A stretch of 64,000 nucleotides of DNA from Streptomyces sp. TS71-3 (GTDB lineage Bacteria > Actinomycetota > Actinomycetes > Streptomycetales > Streptomycetaceae): positions 5,643,501-5,707,500 of the forward strand of contig NZ_BNEL01000001.1 of NCBI RefSeq assembly GCF_018327685.1. Reading direction: 5' to 3'. Both the position numbers and the translations under genes were made by a program. Of the stretch, positions 18,928-26,455 are shown piece by piece (position 1 is the first letter of the stretch; the number at the start of each line of letters is the position of its first letter). Under the pieces are notes generated by a model that saw only the letters and a program-made list of their open reading frames with translations, searched no databases and was not told the origin of the DNA.

Positions 18928-19046
18928 CCAGGGCGACACGGCCATCAGCCATCGGGTACGGGGGAACGGCGGCCGTGATCCCGGCCGGTGGGCTCGCCTG
19001 GCGGTGGGCCGTGCCCCGTCGCGTCCCTGAGCGGGCCGGGGCGTAG
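18924..19046 (+). CDS. 40-codon overlapping ORF, possible relic
   Basis: ATG at 18924 overlaps the dehydrogenase stop (ATGA), with GGGGGCGAG as a possible ribosome-binding site. The 40 residues begin M-T-R-A-T-R-P-S-A-I-G-Y-G and end quickly. It may be the start of a lost third pathway gene, cut off by a deletion. No family is recognised. Confidence 0.3.
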   Translation: MTRATRPSAIGYGGTAAVIPAGGLAWRWAVPRRVPERAGA

Positions 19047-19059
19047 CCAACCGCACACC

Positions 19060-19470
19060 TCAGGTGTTGCCCGTGCTGCCGGCGAACAGCACACCGGCGA
19101 GGTCGTCGTCCATCGACTTGCGGACCTTGTCCGTCAGCGCGCCCTGGGTGGCCTCGCCGACCACCTCCACCACGCACCGCGCCTCGTGCACGGCCTTCGG
19201 GTACTCCGCCCCGGACCGCTGGGAAACCCGGTCGAAGAACTCCGGCCGGCTCATGCGTATCCCTGTGACGGGCTGGTCGGGAGCCGCGGCGACCCTGCGC
19301 AGGTGCTCGCCGATCTCCATGGGCAGCTGCGCCGCGAGGTGGTCGGCCAGCGGGGCGGGCACGCGCTCGGCCAGGGTCTCCAGGGTCGCCCTGGTGGCCG
19401 TCTCCGCCGCGCCGCGGCTGCTCAGCCGGGCCCGTGCCTGCACCTGGCCGACGAAGGTGTCGTGGTCCAT
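19060..19470 (-). CDS. DUF2267 domain protein
   Basis: 136 residues, all-helical, the full length of the DUF2267 family. Typical features are F-V-G-Q-V-Q-A near the start, A-T-R-A-T-L-E-T-L-A-E-R-V (20s-30s), D-H-L-A-A-Q-L-P near 45, and two later repeats of the same helix pair (E-F-F-D-R-V-S-Q-R and A-R-C-V-V-E-V-V-G-E-A-T). The function of the family is not established. It is convergent with the DenD gene. Confidence 0.85.
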   Translation of the reverse strand: MDHDTFVGQVQARARLSSRGAAETATRATLETLAERVPAPLADHLAAQLPMEIGEHLRRVAAAPDQPVTGIRMSRPEFFDRVSQRSGAEYPKAVHEARCVVEVVGEATQGALTDKVRKSMDDDLAGVLFAGSTGNT

Positions 19471-19899
19471 GAGCGCATCTCCTGACTACTCGGCCGTCAT
19501 GATCTCGCCGACTGGGCCGTCTCGGTCCTCCTCCACCGCCGGCGCCGGGGTCCGGGGGCGCTCCGCCCCGGGATTTCCGGCGGGTACCCAGCAGGCGGCG
19601 GACAAAGCCACGCAAACCTGTCCCCCCCCGGCGCTCCACGGCTCTCCCGGCTCGGGCGTGGCCCGCCGTGCCGCAACGGCGCCTGAGCGGTGCCGCACGG
19701 GTGACCGTCGCGCGGTACCGCACGGGTGATCCGTCGCACGGTGCCGCATGGGTGTTCCGTCGCGGTGGTGCCCGGTCGGGTCGGCACGCTGTCGCGCGTG
19801 CGGCCCCTCCCCGCGGCGCCGCGCGGGTGATCCCGCCGCGGTGCCGTGTCGGCTACCGACGGTGGACCGTGGACCGTGGCACGACCGGCCGCAGGGGGT
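19471..19899. repeat. Gene-free stretch with a 25-26 bp tandem repeat
   Basis: This 429-base region separates DUF2267 from the 36-residue gene. Its only clear structure is a degenerate tandem repeat, CGGTGCCGCACGGGTGA-type units at 19688-19712, 19713-19738 and 19739-19764. No convincing coding sequence was found. Confidence 0.6.
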
Positions 19900-20010
19900 T
19901 CACCTCGTGCTGTGCCGGCCCTTCTTCCACACCCGGCGGCGCTGGCGGGGCGTCAGCTCCCGGCGTCCCGTCTGCTTCAGGTAGATCTGCCTGCGCTGAT
20001 CGTTCTCCAT
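19900..20010 (-). CDS. 36-residue basic protein, small gene
   Basis: A perfect AGGAGG (20020-20025) nine bases before an ATG opens a 37-codon frame. It begins M-E-N-D-Q-R-R-Q-I-Y-L-K-Q-T-G and ends R-R-R-V-W-K-K-G-R-H-S-T-R. About a third of residues are Arg/Lys, consistent with nucleic-acid or ribosome binding. The composition (Asn, Gln, Tyr, Lys) is unlike shadow frames in this DNA, and the ribosome-binding site is among the best in the window. I do not know a function. It is too short for many gene callers. Confidence 0.6.
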   Translation of the reverse strand: MENDQRRQIYLKQTGRRELTPRQRRRVWKKGRHSTR

Positions 20011-20387
20011 GGTGGCGGGCCTCCTCGGGGCCGCCGCGCGCCGCGCCCGTCGGGGCCCGCGCCGGCGGCGGGATCGGTGCTCCTACGTCCACGAATAACC
20101 GGTCACTCGGGCGCCCGCGACCGCTGTGCCGCCGGCGCACCCGGCCGCTGCGGCTGAGGTGCCGGGCGCCCAGGCGGACGCACCGCCGGCCCCGAGCGCC
20201 CCCGAGGACCGCACCGGCAGCGCCGGGGGAGTGCTGCCGGGCACCCCCGCCGGGGTGGACTCGGTAGGCCGGACGGACCCCGGAGCGGGCCGCCGCCCGG
20301 CGCCCCGCACCCGCCGCGGATTACCGTCCGGAACACCGTCCCTGGGCGCCCGAGCCGTGCCCGCACTGCAAGAGGAGCTGACCCTTC
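20011..20387. other. 377-base region between divergent small genes
   Basis: It holds the ribosome-binding site of the 36-residue gene at its left edge and GAGGAG before the metallothionein-like gene at its right edge. No further gene, repeat or obvious operator is seen. Confidence 0.5.
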
Positions 20388-20624
20388 ATGGCCGTCTGCG
20401 AGGTCTGCCGCAACGACTACGAGATGGCGTTCGAGGTGCACGCCGCCGGAGCCGTCCACACCTTCGACAGCATCGAGTGCGCCGCCCAGAAGATGGCCCC
20501 CATCTGCGACAACTGCCAGTGCCGGATCCTCGGCCACGGCCTGGAGTCGGCGGACGGACGGTTCTTCTGCTGTGCGCACTGCGCCCGCGCGCGGGGCGTC
20601 GACCAGCTCATGGACCACGCCTGA
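20388..20624 (+). CDS. Metallothionein-like / zinc-binding small protein
   Basis: 78 residues with nine cysteines: Cys4, Cys7, Cys31, Cys40, Cys43, Cys45, Cys61, Cys62 and Cys65, plus several His. The arrangement C-E-V-C, then F-D-S-I-E-C-A, P-I-C-D-N-C-Q-C and F-F-C-C-A-H-C-A-R matches the prokaryotic metallothionein-related family common in actinomycetes. It should bind zinc or other soft metals; a regulatory role is also possible. GAGGAG lies 11 bases upstream. A strong terminator follows. Confidence 0.8.
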   Translation: MAVCEVCRNDYEMAFEVHAAGAVHTFDSIECAAQKMAPICDNCQCRILGHGLESADGRFFCCAHCARARGVDQLMDHA

Positions 20625-20629
20625 GGTGC

Positions 20630-20673
20630 CCGCCCGGCCCCGGCACCCGCTCCGCGGTGCCGGGGCCGGGCGG
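20630..20673. terminator. Strong bidirectional terminator
   Basis: An 18-bp perfect inverted repeat (20630-20647 with 20656-20673) with an 8-base loop lies between the convergent metallothionein-like and carboxypeptidase genes. Confidence 0.75.
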
Positions 20674-20690
20674 CCACCCGCGTCCGGCGC

Positions 20691-21872
20691 TCAGGAGGAC
20701 GAGCGGCTCCGCGGCCGCAGCGCCAGCCAGCCCCAGCCCGCCATCAGCACCGCCGCCGCCCCCGCCGAGATCAGCGTGCCCAGGCTGAACAGGGGCTTTG
20801 CCGCCAGAACGGGATGCTGCGCCCTGGCCCGCACCACCCGGTGCGGCGCCTGGTGCTGCGGCAGCTTCCCCAGCGAGCCCACCGGCCGCACCTCCCCGGC
20901 CGCCGCGAAGCCCCAGTTCAGCAGGGAGCGCGCCTCGCTGTACACGGCGTGCCCCTCGCCGGACTCCGGATGCATCACCGTCACCAGGATGGTGCGCGAG
21001 CCGCGGTGGGCGGCGGCGATCAGGGTGTTCCCCGCGTTGGTGGTGTAGCCGTTCTTGACGCCGATGAGGCCCTGGTAGTGGCCCACGCCGTCCGCGCCGG
21101 TGAGCAGCCGGTTGGTGTTCTGGATGCTGAACGAGCCCTTCCTGTCGGGGAACCGCGCGAACCCCGTCGAGCAGTAGCGTGCGAACTGCCGGTCGGCGAG
21201 GCCGGCCCTGCCGAACACCGCGAGGTCGTAGGCCGACGAGACCTGCCCGCGCTCGTCGTAGCCGTCCGGCGTGACCACGTGCGTGTCCCGCGCGCCCAGC
21301 TCCACCGCCTTCGCCTGCATCTGCCGCACCGCCGCCCGCTCCCCGCCGACCATGGACGACAGCACGTGCACGGCGTCGTTGCCGGAGCGCAGGAACACCC
21401 CGCGCCACAGGTCGTCCACCCGGTACGTCTGCCCCGGCTCCACCCCGACCAGGCTGCTGCCCTCCCCGACGCCCAGCAGGTCCTTCTGGGTGACCCTGTG
21501 CCGGGTGGTGGCCTTGAGCTGCGGCAGCACCGTCAGCGCGAACAGGGACTTCAGCGTGCTGGCCGGCGGCAGCTTGCGGTGGGCGCCGTGCGCGGCCAGC
21601 ACCTCGCCGCTGACGGCATCCGCGACCAGCCACGATGTCGACGAGACGCTCTCCGGCAGGGCGGGCGCCCCCGCCATCCGGCGCACCTGCGTGCCGGGCC
21701 GGTCCAGCAGCGTCTGCGGGGGCGCGGGCCTGGGCCGGGGCGGGTCGGGCTCGGTGGGGTGGGACGAGCGGGCGAGGGCCGAGGCGGCCGGGCCGGGCAG
21801 CAGCAGAAGCGCGCTGGCGGCGAGGGCGGCCGCGCGGGCGGTCCGCCGGCACGGGCGTGATCTGAGGGCCAT
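20691..21872 (-). CDS. D-alanyl-D-alanine carboxypeptidase (serine-type, family S11)
   Basis: 393 residues. A signal peptide (residues 1-35) is followed by a Pro-rich stretch and the penicillin-binding catalytic domain: S105-T-L-K108 (SXXK), S-G-N at 163-165, and K-N-G at 273-275 in place of the canonical K-T-G. A C-terminal membrane helix (about 355-380) with a basic tail anchors it to the outer face of the membrane. It trims the terminal D-Ala from peptidoglycan stem peptides. The K-N-G variant occurs in some actinomycete homologues and may alter beta-lactam affinity. Confidence 0.88.
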   Translation of the reverse strand: MALRSRPCRRTARAAALAASALLLLPGPAASALARSSHPTEPDPPRPRPAPPQTLLDRPGTQVRRMAGAPALPESVSSTSWLVADAVSGEVLAAHGAHRKLPPASTLKSLFALTVLPQLKATTRHRVTQKDLLGVGEGSSLVGVEPGQTYRVDDLWRGVFLRSGNDAVHVLSSMVGGERAAVRQMQAKAVELGARDTHVVTPDGYDERGQVSSAYDLAVFGRAGLADRQFARYCSTGFARFPDRKGSFSIQNTNRLLTGADGVGHYQGLIGVKNGYTTNAGNTLIAAAHRGSRTILVTVMHPESGEGHAVYSEARSLLNWGFAAAGEVRPVGSLGKLPQHQAPHRVVRARAQHPVLAAKPLFSLGTLISAGAAAVLMAGWGWLALRPRSRSSS

Positions 21873-21977
21873 TCAGCCACCGTAGGAAGAACCGGCCTGC
21901 TTCGCAGATCGGCTTGGGCCGCTCAGGGGCACTGTCCCCCGGACGGGCCCGGCCGAACGGAGTACCACGTCAGGGGT

Positions 21978-22391
21978 GTGCAGGGGAGCGCGGGCGTATG
22001 GCGGCGTCCCGGCCGCCCGGCGCCCATGGTGGTGCGCGAGGACGGCCGCGTCGAGCTCCCCGAGCCGCCCGCCCACGCCACCCCGCTCGGCCTGAGGGGC
22101 GTGGGCGGTATGCCGCCGACGCCGTACCGGGTCGCCTTCGCGCCCGGCGACCAGGTGCTGTTCTACACCGACGGCGTCACCGAGGCCCGCGATGCGAGCG
22201 GCGCCTTCTACCCGCTCGCCCAGCGCGCCGCGCTCCTTATGGCGCGGGACGCGCAGCACGGCCTTGAGGAACTCCGCGCGGACCTGGTCCGGTACGCCGG
22301 CGGGCCCCCGCACGATGACGTGGCCATGGTGCTGGTGCGCCGCTCGGCCGCGGGTCCGGGCGAGGTGCAAGGGGCCCCCGCCGTCAGATGA
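21978..22391 (+). pseudogene. Truncated SpoIIE-type PP2C phosphatase
   Basis: Only the C-terminal 120-137 residues of a PP2C/SpoIIE domain remain. They include the R-P-A-P-M-V-V-R strand (normally G-H-P-P), P-L-G-L near 37-45, the acidic motif F-Y-T-D-G-V-T-E-A-R, and the terminal D-D-V-A-M-V-L-V. The first part of the domain, with its metal-binding G-G-D, is absent upstream, where the DNA runs straight into the carboxypeptidase promoter. It cannot be an active phosphatase and is best seen as a 5-prime-deleted relic. Its end overlaps the glxA stop region by 8 bases. Confidence 0.75.
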
Positions 22392-24315
22392 CGTGCACCC
22401 AGACCGCCTTCGAGGGCGTGCCCTGCTTGCCGGTGGCGAAGACCATGTACCAGCCGGACGGCACCAGGGAGCGGTCCTCGGGAATCGCCGCGGTCAGCCG
22501 CCCGGCACCGCGCTGCACGCGGAGGGCGATGGACCGCTGGTCGAAGTCGGTGACGTGCGTCGCGGACCCGGGCCGCATCAGCCGCACCGTGGCGACGTCC
22601 CCCGCGTCGGGGCTGCGCAGGACGAGCCGTCCCCCGCGCTCCACCCGCTGCCCGCCGTCGAGGGCCAGCCGGGGCCGGTGGCCGTGGTACAGGTACGGCG
22701 GTGAGTAGACCTCCACGCGCTGCTCGAACCGGCCGAGCCGGGTGTTGGCCCTGTCCGAGAAGAGCGGGTCGGAGCCGAACACCGCCACACGCCCGTCCGG
22801 CAGTAGCAGCGCCTCCGTGTGGTAGTCGCGGCCCACGGTCGGCGCCGCCGCGGTGGTGAAGCGGTTGCGCACCGGGTCGTAGAACTGCGCCCCGAGGATG
22901 TTGCTGGCGCCCCGCCCCCGGTAGTCCCGGCTGCCGCCCGTGGTGAAGACCGTGTCGTCCGGCATGATCACGCTGTTCAGGTAGCGGGTCTTCACCGGCA
23001 GCGAGGGCCCGTCCCGGAAGGCGGGGGTGCTCGACCTGAGGTCGATGATCGCCGTGCGCGCCGTCGCCTTCGACGACTCGCCGACGCCGCCGCCGCCGAG
23101 CACCATCACCCGCCGGTCCTGGGCGGGCGGCAGCAGCACGGAGGACGACGTCTCCATGATGTCCGGGTGGCTGAGGCCCTTCACCGGTGTGAACGCGTTG
23201 TCGGCCAGGTTCCACAGGCCGGGCCTGCGGCCCACGTCCGCGGGTCCGTATCCGGCGTTGGAGCCCGTGTAGAAGATCGTGTCACGGCCCGTCAGGAAGA
23301 AGGAGGGGTACGTGGGGAAGAACCTGGTCGGCGCGGCCGACCAGGTCTTGGTCCACGGGTCGTAGATCTCGTTCTTGCCGGGCACCACCTGGCCGATGTC
23401 GTCCAGGCCGGAGACGGCCAGGACGCGGCCGTCGCTGAGCGTGGTCAGCGACGGGTACCAGCGGGCCTCGCGCATCGGGGCGACCCGCTCGTACTTCTCG
23501 GTGACCGGGTCGAACTCGTAGGCGTCCCTGATGCCCTGGAAGTCCTTCTTGTCGAGGCCGAGTTTGTTGGCAATGCCGTAGACGTTGCGGGACGACCTGC
23601 CCTTGAGGCCGCCGATCGAGTACTGCTCGGTGGTGTTGGTGATGCCCCGGGGGCCGTCCTCGGTGGCCTCCACGTAGACGCGGGACTCGCTGGCGGTGAC
23701 GGTGACCGCGCCCGTGCGCCCCCTGACGGCCTTGGTCGCGGGCGGGATCCGGACGGCGACCTGGGTGCGGTACGCCATGCCGGAGGGCGAGCGGAAGACG
23801 GTCCCCTTCGGCAGTACCCTGGCCCGGTCGGGATCCTCGTTCTTGACCAGCATCGGGCCGCCGGCCCGCTTCACGTCGCCCTTCAGCGTCTCGTATCGGC
23901 CGGTGCCGCCCGCCACCAGGATCTTGCCGTCCGCAAGCTGGACCTGCCCCGCGCAGAACATGTCGTCCGGCGTGTCGATCTTCCGGAAGGTGTTCTTCAC
24001 CGGATCCCACAGGGTGCTGCGGAAGCTCCCGCCGTGGAAGTGCTTGATGTCGTTGCCGGACCCCGCCACCAGCAGCACCTTCCCGGTGTGCAGCAGTACC
24101 GCGTGGATCGAGTTGAGTTGGTACGTCTTCGGCATCGAGGCCAGCGCCCAGTGGCCGCGCGCCGCCTTGTACGCGGGCCGGTTGATCGCGTACTGGTGGT
24201 ACTCCTCCTCCGCGAAGCCGATCACCGCGGGTGCGTTCAGCCCGAGCAGCACCAGCACCACACCGGTGCCCAGCCACGTCTTGCGAGCCTTGAGACGGGA
24301 CGGGCGCGGTGTCAT
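22384..24315 (-). CDS. glxA: Galactose-oxidase-like mononuclear radical copper oxidase GlxA
   Basis: 643 residues. An N-terminal membrane anchor (about 14-34) is followed by a seven-bladed Kelch-like propeller. Active-site elements line up with galactose oxidase and Streptomyces GlxA: Cys121 (D-M-F-C-A-G), the Trp286-Tyr287 pair in R-W-Y-P-S (the Tyr that cross-links to Cys), Tyr498-His499 (R-D-Y-H-T-E-A-L-L-L-P-D-G), and His588 (A-T-H-V-T-D-F-D-Q-R). GlxA oxidises a primary alcohol, probably on a cell-surface glycan, and in Streptomyces affects hyphal growth and glycan deposition. It normally sits next to the glycan synthase gene cslA, which is not beside it here. Confidence 0.93.
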   Translation of the reverse strand: MTPRPSRLKARKTWLGTGVVLVLLGLNAPAVIGFAEEEYHQYAINRPAYKAARGHWALASMPKTYQLNSIHAVLLHTGKVLLVAGSGNDIKHFHGGSFRSTLWDPVKNTFRKIDTPDDMFCAGQVQLADGKILVAGGTGRYETLKGDVKRAGGPMLVKNEDPDRARVLPKGTVFRSPSGMAYRTQVAVRIPPATKAVRGRTGAVTVTASESRVYVEATEDGPRGITNTTEQYSIGGLKGRSSRNVYGIANKLGLDKKDFQGIRDAYEFDPVTEKYERVAPMREARWYPSLTTLSDGRVLAVSGLDDIGQVVPGKNEIYDPWTKTWSAAPTRFFPTYPSFFLTGRDTIFYTGSNAGYGPADVGRRPGLWNLADNAFTPVKGLSHPDIMETSSSVLLPPAQDRRVMVLGGGGVGESSKATARTAIIDLRSSTPAFRDGPSLPVKTRYLNSVIMPDDTVFTTGGSRDYRGRGASNILGAQFYDPVRNRFTTAAAPTVGRDYHTEALLLPDGRVAVFGSDPLFSDRANTRLGRFEQRVEVYSPPYLYHGHRPRLALDGGQRVERGGRLVLRSPDAGDVATVRLMRPGSATHVTDFDQRSIALRVQRGAGRLTAAIPEDRSLVPSGWYMVFATGKQGTPSKAVWVHVI

Positions 24316-24845
24316 CGGCTGCCTCCGGTAGCAATCGGACCTGACTACCGACGACTACCGCACCGGCCGAACGGCTCGGCGCAGACACTCTGGGCGCCCC
24401 TGCGGCAATGGCCCGAAACGGGCAACGCGCCCCGGAGCGTGTCCCGTCCGGCATGAGGCGGCCGGCCGTACCCGTGTCCCACGGCGGGTACGGCCGGCCG
24501 ACGGGTAGTGAACGCGCCCGATGACCAGTCGGGCGGTCACTCTGTCACCCCTGCAGCCGTGCGCCTGCCCCCGGTCCGGTCGGCTACACCTGCGTTTCGG
24601 CGTCCGTTCACCACCGCGTGCCCGGACGGGGCCTTCTCGGCCTTGATCACGTCCGTGGCGTGGCGCATTTCCTTCGCCATGAACGGGACTTGGTGATTTC
24701 TTTACAACCGCATGGCCCCTGACAGGCTCTCAAAAGGGTGACACGCACCGCGGCAGCGGGCCGCAGCCGCGGCGCGCGCACCATGCTCGACCGTGCCCCG
24801 CACCACGGCGGCACACCTGGAACCCTTCGAGACCGGATCGGCGGG
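24316..24845. other. 530-base divergent promoter region with an orphan hairpin
   Basis: The region separates glxA (-) from the sigma gene (+). A 16-bp perfect inverted repeat pairs 24459-24474 with 24485-24500 around a 10-base loop; it looks like a terminator, although no gene reads into it. AT-richer sequence near 24690-24735 probably holds the sigma gene promoter. No gene seen. Confidence 0.5.
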
Positions 24846-25391
24846 ATGCGGATGGACGCCGTGCACGACACAGCGTCACGCCCTGCGGGCGGACGACGAG
24901 CAGGCCATGCCCGCGAGGCGGCCGCCGCGGAGCTGTTCGCGGCGGTCTACCCCAGGCTGGCCGGCTGGTGCCGGAGCCTGGTGCGCTCCAACGAGACGGC
25001 CCACGAGATCGCCGCCGAGGCGTTCACCCGGCTCTGGTCGCGCTGGGGGACGGTCGACGCGCCCGTGCCGTACCTCTACTCCATCGCCTCCAACCTGGTC
25101 AAACAGCACTGGCGGCGGACCGACCGGGAACGACAGGCACTGCGCAAGCTGACCAGGGAGGCCACCGAGCCCGCGCCCGCCGCGGACCGGGGAATGGTGA
25201 TCAAGCACCTGGTCCAGGGGTTGCCCGAACGGCTGCGGGTGCCCGTCCTCCTGCACTACTACGCGGGGCTGACGATCGCCGAGATCGCCACCACCCTGCA
25301 CCGCCGCCCCGGAACGGTGAAGAGCGACCTCCACGACGCACGACAGATGCTGAGAGCAGAACTGCGAGGACTTCATGAAACGACGACATGA
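24846..25391 (+). CDS. ECF-like RNA polymerase sigma factor
   Basis: 181 residues from ATG 24846; ATG 24852 and GTG 24738 are alternative starts. Region 2 includes L-F-A-A-V-Y-P-R-L, N-E-T-A-H-E-I-A-A-E-A-F-T-R-L-W and P-Y-L-Y-S-I-A-S-N-L-V-K. Region 4 includes L-P-E-R-L-R-V-P-V-L-L-H-Y-Y-A-G-L, I-A-E-I-A-T-T-L and G-T-V-K-S-D-L-H-D-A-R. The following gene overlaps by 17 bases and encodes a membrane protein with a soluble N-terminus, which is the arrangement of a sigma factor and its membrane-bound partner. Confidence 0.85.
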   Translation: MRMDAVHDTASRPAGGRRAGHAREAAAAELFAAVYPRLAGWCRSLVRSNETAHEIAAEAFTRLWSRWGTVDAPVPYLYSIASNLVKQHWRRTDRERQALRKLTREATEPAPAADRGMVIKHLVQGLPERLRVPVLLHYYAGLTIAEIATTLHRRPGTVKSDLHDARQMLRAELRGLHETTT

Positions 25392-26208
25392 CGATCGCTA
25401 CCGCGACGGTGACCGGGAGCCCTCCGAGCTCGCCGAGGTGTTCCGCGGGCAGACCACCCCGCTGACCCCGCCGCCCGGCAGCTTCGACGAGATCCGGGGG
25501 CGGGCCAGGGGCCGGCGCAGGGCCCGCATGCTCTGGACCGGCCTCGGCGCCGCGGGCTGCATCGCGGCGGCCGCCGTCGCGGTGAACATGACCAACGACT
25601 CGCCGACGACGACCGTCGCGGTGCGTCCCGACGACGCCTCGGCCTCCAGCCCGGCCACCGGCCACACCGAGGCCGGCGGCGGTCCGACGGCCTCCGGCAT
25701 CCCGGACGACTCCGCACCCGCCGCCGGAGGCCAGCCGGCGAAGACGGCGCCGCCGCCGAGGGCGGACACCAGGACCGCGCAGTCCCCGGCCACCTGCAGG
25801 ACCTCCGACCTCACGATCGCCCTGGGCGCGGGGGAGGGGGCGGCCGGCTCGCAGTACCGGCCGCTGCGGGTCACCAACAACGCGAGCACGCCGTGCTCCC
25901 TGTTCGGCTTCCCCGGTGTCTCCTTCGTCGACGCCCAGGGCCACCAGATCGGCAAGCCCGCCGACCGGGACGGCTCCCAGGCCAGCGGCCGGGTGGTGAT
26001 GAAGCCGGGCCAGCGCGAGCAGGTCACGCTGCGCATCGTCGATCCCGGCGTGTACGGGGACGACACGTGCCATGTGACCGACGCCACCGGCGTCCGCGTC
26101 TACCCGCCCGGCCAGAAGGCGTCCGTGGTCGTGCCGGCCACGGGGCTTCGGGGGTGCGAGAGCACCGGCGTCAGCACCCTGAGCGTCACCTCCTACGGCG
26201 TCCACTGA
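25375..26208 (+). CDS. Membrane-anchored DUF4232 protein, probable sigma-factor partner
   Basis: 277 residues. A cytoplasmic N-terminus of about 50 residues contains P-G-S-F-D-E-I-R-G-R-A-R-G-R-R-R. One membrane helix follows (53-71), then a Ser/Thr/Pro-rich linker, and an extracytoplasmic DUF4232 domain (about 140-277) with paired cysteines such as P-A-T-C-R-T-S-D-L and T-P-C-S-L-F-G-F-P-G-V. Topology and overlap with the sigma gene suggest an anti-sigma-like role, but the N-terminal segment lacks a recognised anti-sigma domain, so this is inference. Confidence 0.7.
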   Translation: MKRRHDDRYRDGDREPSELAEVFRGQTTPLTPPPGSFDEIRGRARGRRRARMLWTGLGAAGCIAAAAVAVNMTNDSPTTTVAVRPDDASASSPATGHTEAGGGPTASGIPDDSAPAAGGQPAKTAPPPRADTRTAQSPATCRTSDLTIALGAGEGAAGSQYRPLRVTNNASTPCSLFGFPGVSFVDAQGHQIGKPADRDGSQASGRVVMKPGQREQVTLRIVDPGVYGDDTCHVTDATGVRVYPPGQKASVVVPATGLRGCESTGVSTLSVTSYGVH

Positions 26209-26315
26209 TCCGGGGCACGGCCTGTCCCAGGGCTGCGGCGGGCCGAGCCCTTCGCGGTCCGGGGCGGCACCAGCGTCCGCGGACCCGCCCGTCCCCTCGC
26301 TCCGCCCGTCCCCTC

Positions 26316-26352
26316 GCTCCGCCCGGCCCCTCGCCGAGGGGCCGGGCGGAGC
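26316..26352. terminator. Terminator after the DUF4232 gene
   Basis: A 17-bp perfect inverted repeat (26316-26332 with 26336-26352) has a 3-base loop. Just upstream, the left-arm sequence is tandemly repeated twice more in slightly altered form. Confidence 0.7.
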
Positions 26353-26390
26353 AGCGCGCCCCCTCGCCTGGCTCGCAGCCCGATGGCCGT

Positions 26391-26415
26391 ATTAAATTAG
26401 TTGACGTCATGCAAG
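26391..26415. promoter_or_regulatory. AT-rich promoter/operator of the MFS-marR operon
   Basis: A short AT-rich stretch (ATTAAATTAG) runs into the palindrome TGACGTCA at 26402-26409, 47 bases before the MFS start. It is the most AT-rich point for several kilobases and a natural binding site for the MarR protein encoded two genes on. Confidence 0.45.
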
Positions 26416-26455
26416 TGAAATGCGGAGTCGTCGACCGCGGTGGGAGTGGTTCCGG

